Shown: positions 1 through 8,050 of the stretch, piece after piece
Numbering within the stretch: the stretch's first letter is position 1
Layout of the letters: each line of letters opens with the position of its first letter
Origin: a virus
DNA: 23,243 bases
Virus record (IMG/VR): IMGVR_UViG_3300048064_000279
Span: 1-23,243 of that record
Reading direction: 5' to 3' (one strand)
Made by a program: the position numbers and the translations under genes
Notes under the pieces: model-generated
What the model was told of the DNA's origin: nothing
Database searches by the model: none
The model's input: the letters and a program-made list of their open reading frames with translations, nothing else

Positions 1-162
1 CTTTTCTCTCTGTAAAAGTATGGCTTCATTCTCTGCAACCTGTGCATTATACTCCGCTACTTGCGTAGCCGCTCTGGCTGCTTGGTTAGCGCCCTTTGCA
101 CCCATTACACCGCCAAGAACTTGGCCGCCTATCGCTAATGCTGTTAAACCCCCATCTGGCAT
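1..162 (-). CDS. Internal virion protein, gp14-like (partial, N-terminus only)
   Basis: The first 54 codons of a gene that runs off the left edge. The start ATG (162-160) overlaps the stop TAA of the upstream gene by one base (TAATG), so the two are translationally coupled. The protein opens with a Gly/Ala-rich hydrophobic stretch (about residues 4-25, with GGQVLGGVMGAKGA) and then becomes an Ala/Gln/Glu-rich helix. This composition, and the place directly after the GNAT-like gp13 analogue and the tail nozzle gene, resemble T7 gp14, an internal core protein ejected into the cell envelope at infection. The identity rests on position and N-terminal character only. Confidence 0.55.
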   Translation of the reverse strand, partial: MPDGGLTALAIGGQVLGGVMGAKGANQAARAATQVAEYNAQVAENEAILLQREK

Positions 163-584
163 TACTGCACCCTAGCCATGCGATAGTAATCAGAACCGTC
201 TGGTCCGTAACTTCTCATTAGCCCTTCCATCTCAAAACCCATCCACTTACCAAACCTGATAGCCTTTGCATCACTTACCGCAATGCTCGCCTGTATTCTT
301 GCCAACTTATTCTTATGCACTATAACATCAAACATAAGGTCTGCATACTTAGCAACTGTTCTAGGCTTTGATTTTGCAAGTGTACCTAACATAACCCAAG
401 CCTCTCCAACTTTACCCCACAGCATATGTACACCGCCCATTGCCACAATCTTGTTATCCTCTAATAAAGTATAGCCGTGTATCGCATAGGGCGCTTTGAA
501 AGCATCTTTATGCTCTTGTAACATTTCGTAACCTAAATCTATATTGTCCATGTCTTCTCTTATAAATTCACGCAACTCAAGCAT
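162..584 (-). CDS. GNAT-like internal virion protein (T7 gp13 position)
   Basis: A 140-residue protein with the look of a GNAT acetyltransferase fold: an N-terminal helix, a strand pair around YTLLEDNKIVAMGGV, and a C-terminal part with AIRFGKWMGFEMEGLMRSYG, which resembles the last GNAT strands. Podoviruses often carry such a protein next to the tail nozzle gene, where T7 has gp13, an internal virion assembly protein. A catalytic acetyltransferase role is not shown; the usual acetyl-CoA loop (R/Q-x-x-G-x-G/A) is not obvious. Its start overlaps the 3' end of the nozzle gene by 8 bases and its stop overlaps the next start, so it belongs to the late structural operon. Confidence 0.65.
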   Translation of the reverse strand: MLELREFIREDMDNIDLGYEMLQEHKDAFKAPYAIHGYTLLEDNKIVAMGGVHMLWGKVGEAWVMLGTLAKSKPRTVAKYADLMFDVIVHKNKLARIQASIAVSDAKAIRFGKWMGFEMEGLMRSYGPDGSDYYRMARVQ

Positions 585-2766
585 CGAATGTATTTGACCT
601 TCTCATTATAGCCACAATCGTCATAGGCAGCGGCTGGCTTTGCCTAATAACAACCTGTGCATCATTCTCATAACCAGACGGAAAGAATATTTCTTTGTCT
701 CCGTTGAATAAAGGAACGGCTGTATCCATAGCCATGCTACTGTCTCTAAAAGGTAGCCTGTCTAGGTTGTTTGTGTCGGGCCCTAACTCAGCGCCAACTG
801 TGTCTAAGAACCTAGCAGTGATACCGTGAATACGTTTAATCTTACCTTGTGCAATACCATCGTCAGCACCAGCTTCTAAGCGTAGGGTTTCTACAAGCGA
901 GTTATAGGATAGACCCACATGTACTTTGCTTGCACTTCTGTCTAATGTAATAGCGCCACTTGAAACAGTTTTGTCTGGATGTGTCGAACCATCAGCAAGT
1001 ATTTGGACTGTCTCACCTTCTAGGTGGTCTAGTCCAGTTATAGATGTAGTGGCAGAACCGTCATATGTAATACCGCTATCAACATAAAACGCATCTTCTA
1101 CATCCTGATTAAAATAAATAGACTTCATATAAACAATATGTCGCACTGTCGAGCTGTCTATAGTTCTTTTAACAGACAGGTACACTTGGTCTTCTGTACC
1201 GCTTGGTATAGCTGTTATACTCTCTACGACACCGCTACCGCCTAAAGGATGTTGATGCCAGCCGATTGTGTTATTTGCTGGGTCATAACTAAGTCCTATT
1301 AATGTGCCATCGCCTCTTACAAACCACAAAACAAGTTCTGGCTCTTGCTGCCAAACCATGTCAGTTAAACCACCTCTTGCAAGATGTTCGCCTAATACAG
1401 TTAAGTCCCTTCCTACTAGGCCGTCTGTGTCCAAACTAAAGGTAACTTCCTTTACTTTCTCGCCACCTTTTTGAATCATAATCGTACTAGCGCCAGCTCT
1501 TAGCGGCCTTACATCACCAGAGCCAAATGTAGTTTCTCGCAATACGTTTACATTAGTTGGGGTAACAGCAGTAGTGCCTGTGCCACCAGACAAGGTAAAC
1601 TCTGCGCTGGTAGTCATAATCTGTAAGAAACGGCCTGGAATCATATGTTTTATAACATTAACTTGGTCAGATGCAATCGTTACATTTATAGCTGAATCAT
1701 CTTCTGTGCCAGGGGTATGGTTTTCAAAGTCTGCTGTAACTGAGCCAAAAATTGTCTGTGGCTGCCCTGTTGTTCCTGCTAAATATAAGCGTTCTTCATA
1801 AAATGCGATTGCTCTTGGGAATCCTTGGTCTCCACCAAATGCGCCTAATGACCATCTAGTTGTAGCATCTCCAGAGCCGATAACGTGGTCTGGTAAGGTA
1901 GCAACACCTTGGTCATCTGTTTGAACAACGGCAGTCACTTCTGTTGCAGATGTAAAGGCAGTTATCTTAACATAGCCAGTATCGTCATGCTGGTATGTCC
2001 AATCAATAGCCCCATAAGTTTCTGTGCCTGATAGATGGACTGGCGGTGTATTTCCCGATGTCTGCGTACTTCCTGTGTCTTGTAAGTAAACATGTCCATT
2101 GTAACGTACAGTTACACCGTCATTATAAGCTGTGGAGGCAGCCCATTCATCGTGATGTGTTTCTAATAACTCTCTAAAACGTATGTAACGTCCTACATCA
2201 TCGCTGGTGAACAAACTAGCAGAGGCAGTAATTGTAACTGTGCCTGTTTGTGCTGATGCATATAAAGTTGTGGTAGTTATATTCTCATCAAGATAAGGGC
2301 CATCGACAAAAGCTATATCAGTAAGAGTAAAAGATGTTGCTGTTGTTCTTGTTAGCTTTGCTGGTGCGTGGTCTTTATGCACCAAATATAAAACGTCAGC
2401 AGATTGAACAAAGTTAATTTCAAATATGTCTGTAACACTATAAGTTGTGACTACCTCTACAGGGCTACCCCCACTCTCTAGCGGAGCGCCATCTTGAAAG
2501 AAGCGTATATAGTTAGCGCCAAACTCAAGCACATAAGCCTGTTCATCACTAAACTCAAAGTTAATTAACCTTACTTTACCGCCACTCTTAGATGAGCCAG
2601 CATAGTAAGTACCTGGTCTTCTGGTTATCCCACCTTGCGGAAACACAAGCATGTTCTGTAATGTTTGAGCACCAGCGCTGTACTTCTGTAAATCAATCCT
2701 GCCTTCAAGGCGAGGCGATAACTCACCAGCTTGGAAGTTGGTAACAATGGAGGATACTCGCGCCAT
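577..2766 (-). CDS. Tail tubular protein B-like (tail nozzle / stabilisation protein)
   Basis: A 729-residue structural protein. The N-terminus has the signature of podovirus tail tubular protein B: FQAGELSPRLEGRIDLQKY (about residues 12-30), then a track like GAQTLQNMLVFPQGGITRRPGT (32-53). In T7 this protein (gp12, 794 residues) forms the hexameric nozzle at the end of the tail tube and joins the gatekeeper ring gp11. The middle is rich in Thr, Ser, Gly and short beta strands, as expected for a beta-propeller-type nozzle. It lies one base after the tail tubular A gene, in the normal T7-like order. The start ATG is the first codon of the frame and keeps the conserved N-terminus whole. Confidence 0.88.
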   Translation of the reverse strand: MARVSSIVTNFQAGELSPRLEGRIDLQKYSAGAQTLQNMLVFPQGGITRRPGTYYAGSSKSGGKVRLINFEFSDEQAYVLEFGANYIRFFQDGAPLESGGSPVEVVTTYSVTDIFEINFVQSADVLYLVHKDHAPAKLTRTTATSFTLTDIAFVDGPYLDENITTTTLYASAQTGTVTITASASLFTSDDVGRYIRFRELLETHHDEWAASTAYNDGVTVRYNGHVYLQDTGSTQTSGNTPPVHLSGTETYGAIDWTYQHDDTGYVKITAFTSATEVTAVVQTDDQGVATLPDHVIGSGDATTRWSLGAFGGDQGFPRAIAFYEERLYLAGTTGQPQTIFGSVTADFENHTPGTEDDSAINVTIASDQVNVIKHMIPGRFLQIMTTSAEFTLSGGTGTTAVTPTNVNVLRETTFGSGDVRPLRAGASTIMIQKGGEKVKEVTFSLDTDGLVGRDLTVLGEHLARGGLTDMVWQQEPELVLWFVRGDGTLIGLSYDPANNTIGWHQHPLGGSGVVESITAIPSGTEDQVYLSVKRTIDSSTVRHIVYMKSIYFNQDVEDAFYVDSGITYDGSATTSITGLDHLEGETVQILADGSTHPDKTVSSGAITLDRSASKVHVGLSYNSLVETLRLEAGADDGIAQGKIKRIHGITARFLDTVGAELGPDTNNLDRLPFRDSSMAMDTAVPLFNGDKEIFFPSGYENDAQVVIRQSQPLPMTIVAIMRRSNTFDA

Positions 2767-2767
2767 T

Positions 2768-3364
2768 TTAGAACCTTGAGTTTATAAATGAATCTGCAAT
2801 TATTTTGTCTGGCACACCTTCAGCAGCATCCATAGAGCGAGCCTCTGCTAATCTGGATTGATACAACTGGAACATTTGTTGTCCGATACTATTACTACCA
2901 GTGATTGCATAGGCTACTTCCGATGCTAACTTGTGGGCAATGGTGCTAGAAAGCAAGCTATCATACTGCTCTGTGTCTGTTACTCTGCCTATGTAAATAA
3001 TTTTGCAAGTAGATTCGTCCGTTAATATTTTGCGGCCTTCTACCTTAAACATATTCTGTGAGTCATATGCAGCAATCTCATTGTCTACATTTGCGTTCCA
3101 GAAAGATAGAACTCTTAGGCAGTAAGGGTTAGTTGGTAGAGTATATTGATAAGTAAAACCAAATGCAGGGGCTGCGCTGTCTTGAGGTAATGCTTTTCTT
3201 GTGATAGCTGCGTTCCAAGGATGCGCTCTTAACACTTGGTCACGGACAGTTTCAAACCGTCTATTGCATAATCTTGCTTCTTTTGAGTTTTCTGTTAGCG
3301 CTGTAATGGTTGCTGCACCGAGCAAATCCATAGCTTCATTACATATATCAACTACCGATGGCAT
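2768..3364 (-). CDS. Tail tubular protein A-like (gatekeeper/adaptor)
   Basis: A 198-residue protein that matches the T7 gp11 family (196 residues), the dodecameric adaptor between portal and nozzle. The N-terminal pattern of ICNEAMDLLGAATITALTEN, an Arg-rich helix (EARLCNRRFETVRDQVLRAHPWNAA) and a later TYQYTLPTNPYCLRVL segment are typical of this family in podoviruses. It overlaps the preceding small nuclease-like gene by 17 bases and is followed after one base by the nozzle gene. Size, motif and gene order agree, so the call is firm even without a profile search. Confidence 0.87.
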   Translation of the reverse strand: MPSVVDICNEAMDLLGAATITALTENSKEARLCNRRFETVRDQVLRAHPWNAAITRKALPQDSAAPAFGFTYQYTLPTNPYCLRVLSFWNANVDNEIAAYDSQNMFKVEGRKILTDESTCKIIYIGRVTDTEQYDSLLSSTIAHKLASEVAYAITGSNSIGQQMFQLYQSRLAEARSMDAAEGVPDKIIADSFINSRF

Positions 3365-3713
3365 GTTTAACTAACCTTTCAACCTTTACTAGCGCACCCT
3401 GGCTAACATTTCTATCACCGCCAGACATAACCCAGCCTTTTTCTTTGTGTAGCTCAACTATTTCTTTCAGGGCTTCTGTAGGCAATATTACCACATAACC
3501 AGTACCTATGACAAATGCCCAATAGTCTGCTTCTGTTCTATCTATACCAGATGGCTTACCTCTACAAAAAAACTCCACAAACACTTTTCCAGTGCGTGAA
3601 GCTCTAAAATCTCTTTTAACTTCTATTGTTTTTCCAGACAGTAATTCACTTAACCACTTCTCAGCTAACTGCCCTACTTTCAAATCATATTTAAAATCGT
3701 TGTTGTATTCCAC
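3348..3713 (-). CDS. PD-(D/E)XK nuclease-like protein between capsid and tail genes
   Basis: I place the start at a GTG (3713-3711), eight bases after a GGGGGAGAA ribosome binding site. The longer ATG frame to 3761 would translate through the terminator hairpin and is unlikely. The resulting 121-residue protein has an N-terminal helix (LKVGQLAEKWLSELL) with an acidic residue, a strand ending in an E-V-K triad (TIEVKRD, about residues 29-35) and a second strand, VFVEFFCRGKPSG, followed by ADYWAFVI. This resembles the restriction-endonuclease-like fold, where ExK binds metal. The upstream Asp of the motif is not clear, so activity is uncertain. It sits in the structural operon between the major capsid and tail adaptor genes, a common place for host-range or packaging accessory genes. 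Confidence 0.55.
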   Translation of the reverse strand: MEYNNDFKYDLKVGQLAEKWLSELLSGKTIEVKRDFRASRTGKVFVEFFCRGKPSGIDRTEADYWAFVIGTGYVVILPTEALKEIVELHKEKGWVMSGGDRNVSQGALVKVERLVKHAIGS

Positions 3714-3734
3714 GCCTTCTCCCCCGACAAGAAG

Positions 3735-3760
3735 TAGAAAGGGGCGGTATGACCGCCCCA
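3735..3760 (-). terminator. Intrinsic terminator after the major capsid gene
   Basis: On the minus strand, seven bases after the capsid stop codon, there is a perfect 8-bp stem GGGGCGGT / ACCGCCCC with a three-base loop (plus-strand arms 3741-3748 and 3752-3759), followed by TTTCTACTTCTT. The GC-rich stem and following T-rich stretch fit a rho-independent terminator. Its place would lower transcription of the tail genes relative to the capsid, as the T7 terminator T-phi does after gene 10. Confidence 0.85.
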
Positions 3761-3766
3761 ATCATC

Positions 3767-4642
3767 TTAGTCTGGAGACTCATCACAGTCGATTTGTACA
3801 ACCTTGGCTTCTTCCATACGGACAGCGCCAATGCTCATGCAGTAATAAACTTGAGTTGCGTAGCTCTTGTCAGCACGCTCATCAATTCTTGCAGAGATAT
3901 CTTTGCCAAGTCCTAATGTAAGGCCGTCTTCTGCCCAAGCAAAGCAGTTACGGATGTCATCAGTTTCAGAACCATCGCTGGTTGTTAGACGGTTAGTCAT
4001 TATGAAACGGAAGCCCATAAATGTGTCTAACTCACCCTGTACAAGTGCTTTAACAGTGTTGAAATCACTTGATGTTACAGTTGTGTCAGCAAGCAAAGAT
4101 TGAATCTGGCTTGGTCCAACAGCAATGTAGCGTGGGATTGATGGGTCAACATCACCTGAGTCTAATGTAAACTTAGCTTCGCGTAGCTTTGCTAGAGTCA
4201 AGTTAGTGTTACCATTAGCGATAGTGTTAGTTATCGCTTGTGTGCCAGAACCAGTTTCACCAGTTGCAGCAGTTCCAAGAGCAGCAGTAATGATTACATC
4301 ATCCATTGCACGTCCCATACCAGCAGCGGCTGCTTGGGCGTAAGAAGATGTTGGGTCAATCAACATGCGTACTTTGTCTTGGTCATCAATCAAATCGGCA
4401 TACTCATAGTCAGCCAAAGTAAGTCTGCGTCTGCTATGTGGTGTGTCGGTTTGTGGGGTGTCAGCGTGTCTGGTTGTTCTCACAGCAGCAGTAGCTGAAC
4501 CTATTTGGTCTATGAAAGCATTTTTGCCAACAACATTCTCAATACGCACCGCTTCACGTAGACGGGAACCCATCTGTTGTGAAAGCATCTGCACGTTTGC
4601 AGAATACTGTTGTACAAATGCTGTAGTTACTTGTGTAGACAT
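3767..4642 (-). CDS. Major capsid protein
   Basis: A 291-residue protein directly after the scaffold gene and before a strong terminator, with the best ribosome binding site of the operon (AAAGGAG then CTTTAAA before the ATG). Its sequence has the features of podovirus capsid proteins with the HK97 fold: an N-terminal helical arm (VTTAFVQQYSANVQMLSQQ), a central segment HSRRRLTLADYEYADLIDD, the Ala/Gly-rich helix SYAQAAAAGMGRAMDDVIIT, and the P-domain-like RYIAVGPSQIQSLLAD. It is shorter than T7 gp10A (345 residues) but in the range of marine podovirus capsid proteins. It would form the icosahedral shell. Confidence 0.88.
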   Translation of the reverse strand: MSTQVTTAFVQQYSANVQMLSQQMGSRLREAVRIENVVGKNAFIDQIGSATAAVRTTRHADTPQTDTPHSRRRLTLADYEYADLIDDQDKVRMLIDPTSSYAQAAAAGMGRAMDDVIITAALGTAATGETGSGTQAITNTIANGNTNLTLAKLREAKFTLDSGDVDPSIPRYIAVGPSQIQSLLADTTVTSSDFNTVKALVQGELDTFMGFRFIMTNRLTTSDGSETDDIRNCFAWAEDGLTLGLGKDISARIDERADKSYATQVYYCMSIGAVRMEEAKVVQIDCDESPD

Positions 4643-4674
4643 TTTAAAGCTCCTTTATAGTCACACTATTGCAT

Positions 4675-4914
4675 TTATACACTTTGCGATGCGCTACCCT
4701 TACGGACGCTTCTAGGCTTTTTAGCTGCCGTAAAGCTGTCGTCTGTCCGACTGTCTTTAGGACGGCAAGAGCATTGCTTGCCGCTACCCTGCATAACCAA
4801 CCCCCAGTATTTGTCGAAAAGTTGGTCTGGTTTTATTACGTCACGCTGAGTTCCAAACTCAAGTGCAACGCGCAAAACTTCAATTCTAAGTTGGCGATAA
4901 TCTAGTTCATCCAT
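4675..4914 (-). CDS. Small hypothetical protein between scaffold and capsid genes
   Basis: A 79-residue frame whose start overlaps the scaffold stop by 8 bases. Residues 1-45 look like a real folded helix pair (YRQLRIEVLRVALEFG then KPDQLFDKYWGLVM), a layout shared by many small podovirus proteins in this place. The last 35 residues are low complexity, rich in Ser, Lys and Arg. The DNA for that tail can form a 7-bp RNA stem, CGGCAAG / CTTGCCG. The function is unknown. The frame ends 32 bases before the capsid start. Confidence 0.6.
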   Translation of the reverse strand: MDELDYRQLRIEVLRVALEFGTQRDVIKPDQLFDKYWGLVMQGSGKQCSCRPKDSRTDDSFTAAKKPRSVRKGSASQSV

Positions 4915-5752
4915 TATAGACCATGCCGTATAGCTCGTTCATCCTATCAATAGCCTTCTGTCTTCCTACTACGTTGGCCCTATCCCAATAAGCATGAGAC
5001 TTGTCATTCATAATAACATCAATCTCATTCTGGGCTTCTGCTGGTGTCATAGCTCGGTTTACAGATGCTTCCGAAATGGTGTCTTCGCTGGTAACACTTT
5101 GCCTGAAATCCGCAATTTTTGCAAATGCTTTGATGAACTCAGGATGATTGCCCACCTTAGTCCCGTCTGCAAGTTGCATCTCAAGCATGTCTTTATTGCC
5201 AAACTCATTTATTATTTGAGCAGCGCCAGATACTTTTTGCTCATAGGCTTGGCCCCATTCTTTCTTGAGCGAGTCTTCTGCTTGCGCCCTAGACTGCTCT
5301 GACTCTTGAGCTAAACTTTCCTGACTGCCCTGCGCTACAGACTTATAATATTCTAAAACACCACTAGCTTGGTCTGGTGTTAGTCTAAGTTTGTGCGCTA
5401 TGTCTTTGTAATTACTTACTATTTCATCAGTAACTATATTGCCATCAGCAGCAATTTGATAACCATCTGCTGTCTCTGGCCTTCCTAAACGTCCATAAAT
5501 CCTATCTAAATCTTCGTCAGTTGGGTTAACTGGCATTGGAATTTTATCAGCGCCTATTAACTTTTGTGCGTTTACATATGACCTAGCTAAATTACCAACG
5601 TCCTTGATTGGTGATAGGCTAGGGTGTTCTCTTAACTCTTCTGGGATTAAATTTAAAAAATCGTTACCAGAACCGCCTTGGGCTGTTTCTGCTGGGGTTT
5701 CCAGCACAGTACCTTCAGACTGGTCTACCTGTTCGACAGTTTCTTCAGACAT
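4907..5752 (-). CDS. Capsid assembly scaffolding protein
   Basis: A 281-residue acidic, Gln/Glu/Ala-rich protein immediately upstream of the capsid gene, the normal site of the scaffold in T7-like phages (T7 gp9, 307 residues). The N-terminus is disordered and acidic. A segment LNLIPEELREHPSLSPIKDVGNLARSY (about 33-59) is the typical marker of this family in many podoviruses. A helical coiled-coil region follows (residues about 130-170, with SQESLAQESEQSRAQAED), and the C-terminus is likely the capsid-binding helix. The ATG overlaps the upstream stop (TAATG) behind an AAGGAG site. Confidence 0.87.
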   Translation of the reverse strand: MSEETVEQVDQSEGTVLETPAETAQGGSGNDFLNLIPEELREHPSLSPIKDVGNLARSYVNAQKLIGADKIPMPVNPTDEDLDRIYGRLGRPETADGYQIAADGNIVTDEIVSNYKDIAHKLRLTPDQASGVLEYYKSVAQGSQESLAQESEQSRAQAEDSLKKEWGQAYEQKVSGAAQIINEFGNKDMLEMQLADGTKVGNHPEFIKAFAKIADFRQSVTSEDTISEASVNRAMTPAEAQNEIDVIMNDKSHAYWDRANVVGRQKAIDRMNELYGMVYNG

Positions 5753-5967
5753 TATGTCTCCTTAATTATCATTTGATGGATGTGTAATATTGTGGCACGT
5801 TTGCCCTCTTCAAATGTAGTGGCATAAGCATCGCCAGCTACATAACTTGTCCAGTGGTAGTTACACCGCTTTTCAAGGTCTTCTAACACCTTCTTTCCAG
5901 ACTCGCTGGTAAATACATCGGTGTACATTTGCTTGAGTTTTTCTTGTTCTTTAATAGGGTCAATCAT
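5752..5967 (-). CDS. Small conserved phage protein (Bbp19-like)
   Basis: A 71-residue protein. The pattern VLEDLEKRCNYHW in the first half and TTFEEGKRATILHIHQMI in the second resembles the short phage proteins grouped as Bbp19-like, which often lie between portal and scaffold genes. They are found with the structural genes, but I know of no firm function. The stop codon overlaps the scaffold start by one base. Confidence 0.65.
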   Translation of the reverse strand: MIDPIKEQEKLKQMYTDVFTSESGKKVLEDLEKRCNYHWTSYVAGDAYATTFEEGKRATILHIHQMIIKET

Positions 5968-5968
5968 A

Positions 5969-6226
5969 TTAAAGTTCTACCATAAATCCGTTGCCTCTTC
6001 CCAAAGGCTCTACAAAAATTTTGTTTGAACTTCTGTTTGTTCTGAGGTCTGCTTTAAATCCGCCAGACCTTAACCTTCTCTGTGCTTGAGACCCAGATAA
6101 TTTACCTTTTGCGTAATCATCTAATATTCCCTCAGCAAAAAAATAATCTCTGTCTGAAACTTGTTGCATTATAGTTTTGCCTTTTGGCGCTTTCTTTTTA
6201 GCGGCGTCCGCCATTATTGTAGCCAT
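5969..6226 (-). CDS. Hypothetical protein, basic, between portal and scaffold genes
   Basis: An 85-residue protein with a Lys-rich N-terminus (DAAKKKAPKGKTI), a short helical middle (EGILDDYAKGKLSGSQAQRRL) and a C-terminus with GRGNGFMVEL. I do not recognise the family. Its start lies 10 bases after the portal stop, behind an AAGGAG site, and it is followed after one base by the Bbp19-like gene. A role in head assembly is suggested only by place. Confidence 0.65.
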   Translation of the reverse strand: MATIMADAAKKKAPKGKTIMQQVSDRDYFFAEGILDDYAKGKLSGSQAQRRLRSGGFKADLRTNRSSNKIFVEPLGRGNGFMVEL

Positions 6227-6236
6227 AAAATACTCC

Positions 6237-7826
6237 TTACTTTTGAACCATTCTAACTGCTTGTGCTGCTTGAGCTGTATCTGCTACGTCTTGCGATAAA
6301 GCCTCACGCTCTGCCATTTGTTGTTGCATTTGCTCACGCTGTTGTCTTACCTGATTAACTTCGCGCTGTGACTTTAACGTAGTCTTAGGAACGCCAAGCG
6401 CCTCAGTGATATGCCTTACTAAACCATCTGGGTCTATATGGTCCCCTACAGGTAATGCTTGCGATAATGGCATCAATACCTCAAGCGCTTTCAAGGTATT
6501 ATTAAGACTGCTAGATTTTTGCGCTCTTGCTAGTGGTGATACATATTCTATGTCCACATCTTGCCCCTGTAGTATTTCAGGAGCTGGAGCTAGTAAATTT
6601 TCTCTAATCATTAGCGCAAACACTCTGTCTATAAGTGGACGCAACATCTCATTCATCAACCTTCCAAGCACAGGGCCAATTACCCTCATTCGCTCTTCTT
6701 GTCTTTGAATAACCTCTGTTGCTGTCATATTAGGTGAGCCGCCAACAAGTAACTGGTCTACATAAAACGCAGAACGGATAGCCTGTCTTCTTTGGTCTTC
6801 CATAGAAAGGCCGATAGGTATGTTAGCGCCAGTATTTAGCGGTGTAATTGTGTCTCTTGAGCCAGCCCTATAGAAGTTTAGACCACCAGGTTGGGTTCTA
6901 ATAGGTAGTAAGAAACCGTCATCTGGCACTAGCAACGGTGGGTCAATCATTTTTTGCGCTGCCTGAATGATTGTCTTAGACATCAGATTCAGCATCTTAA
7001 CATCTGGTAGTGCAACCATTGCAGGGGAACGGCCCATAACCTCGCCTGTAGCCTTCAAGAAACGTGGCACAACGTATGGTAGCTCCTCAAAACCACCTTC
7101 TGCCATAACCATTTTACTCTTCATGCAAATGTAAACAGACATGAAAGGCATGTTCTTGTTGTCTACTTTACGTATATCGCGCTCTATCCTTGGTGTAACG
7201 CAATGTAGTATTTCTACAAAGTCATCAGGATTTTTCTTATATACCCTTTGGATATGCTCACTAACATTATCAATGCCAAATCTTTGTATAGCTGACACTG
7301 CTGTAATTTCATATTTTCTAAAAACGGTATTAACTATCCCATACTGGTCTTCTTGTACATAAAACTCAGAGATGTGTCTTGTGCTACAACGTAGCTGACC
7401 TTTGTCCATCTCAACAAACATACATCCAGTACCAAAGACAACTAAGTCTACGTACATCTCATGTACTTCTGTCTCAAAGTTAGACTGGTTAAAGGCTCTC
7501 ATCATACGCATACTGGTGTCTTGTAACCATTCGCGCACATCATCGTCACGGTTTAGCTCTGTGTCTTTAACATCTAGGTGAAACCAAGGAGAAGCCCCAC
7601 TTGTAAGCATGCCGTGTAGAGATGCTGATAAAAGGTCTACAGCTTGTAGCGCTGTGCCATCATAGATTTGCTCCATGCGCTTTTCACCGCGAGAGCGCTT
7701 CTTAACAATGTCTGCCTTTCTTGGCAGCATGTAATCGCCTAGCTCTTGATAATGCGTATCCCAATTATCTCTTTGCGTTTGAATACTCTCAAAACGCTTT
7801 ACGAGACCTTTAACATAGTCTTCCAT
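6237..7826 (-). CDS. Portal protein (head-tail connector)
   Basis: A 529-residue protein of the T7-type head-tail connector family (T7 gp8 has 536 residues). Clear family traits: the N-terminal RDNWDTHYQELGDYMLPRK (about 19-37), YDGTALQAVDLLSASLHGML (55-74), SPWFHL shortly after, a central crown and wing part, the TATEVIQRQEERMRVIGPVL helix region (about 370-390), and a Gln-rich C-terminal tail. The dodecamer sits at one vertex of the capsid, is the channel for DNA and binds terminase during packaging. It follows the large terminase and the polyproline gene, as in other podoviruses. Confidence 0.92.
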   Translation of the reverse strand: MEDYVKGLVKRFESIQTQRDNWDTHYQELGDYMLPRKADIVKKRSRGEKRMEQIYDGTALQAVDLLSASLHGMLTSGASPWFHLDVKDTELNRDDDVREWLQDTSMRMMRAFNQSNFETEVHEMYVDLVVFGTGCMFVEMDKGQLRCSTRHISEFYVQEDQYGIVNTVFRKYEITAVSAIQRFGIDNVSEHIQRVYKKNPDDFVEILHCVTPRIERDIRKVDNKNMPFMSVYICMKSKMVMAEGGFEELPYVVPRFLKATGEVMGRSPAMVALPDVKMLNLMSKTIIQAAQKMIDPPLLVPDDGFLLPIRTQPGGLNFYRAGSRDTITPLNTGANIPIGLSMEDQRRQAIRSAFYVDQLLVGGSPNMTATEVIQRQEERMRVIGPVLGRLMNEMLRPLIDRVFALMIRENLLAPAPEILQGQDVDIEYVSPLARAQKSSSLNNTLKALEVLMPLSQALPVGDHIDPDGLVRHITEALGVPKTTLKSQREVNQVRQQREQMQQQMAEREALSQDVADTAQAAQAVRMVQK

Positions 7827-7829
7827 ACT

Positions 7830-8039
7830 TTACCCCATTAAGGTGGGCTGTTGTCCAGGCGTTGCTGCTCCACCTTCTAATGCGCCAGCAACAATAGTAG
7901 AGCCTCTACCTTTTCTCATTCTGCGCTGACGTGTTACTGCCTCTTCACCTAGTGCAGCAGCTCTTGCCTCATCAACAGGCGGAGGAGGGGGTGGTGGTGG
8001 CGGTGGTGGTGGGGGTGCTTTAGGTGTTAAAAAACTCAT
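7830..8039 (-). CDS. Polyproline small protein between terminase and portal
   Basis: A 69-residue protein with a run of 13 prolines at residues 9-21 after a short N-terminus, then an Ala/Arg-rich helix (DEARAAALGEEAVTRQRRMRKG) and a C-terminal segment STIVAGALEGG. The helix-basic-turn pattern recurs in small phage proteins placed just before the portal gene. The run is coded by near-repeat CCN codons (plus-strand GGN repeats at about 7978-8015). It may be a virion or packaging accessory, but no function is established from the sequence. It starts 11 bases after the terminase stop. Confidence 0.72.
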   Translation of the reverse strand: MSFLTPKAPPPPPPPPPPPPPVDEARAAALGEEAVTRQRRMRKGRGSTIVAGALEGGAATPGQQPTLMG

Positions 8040-8050
8040 TTACTTGCTCC

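Noticed and set aside
3714-3761. ATG start at 3761 for the nuclease-like gene
   Set aside because: It would be translated through the capsid terminator hairpin; the GTG at 3713 has a GGGGGAG site at good distance.
4738-4800. Terminator within the 79-residue gene (CGGCAAG/CTTGCCG)
   Set aside because: No T run follows on the minus strand and the stem is inside a likely coding region.
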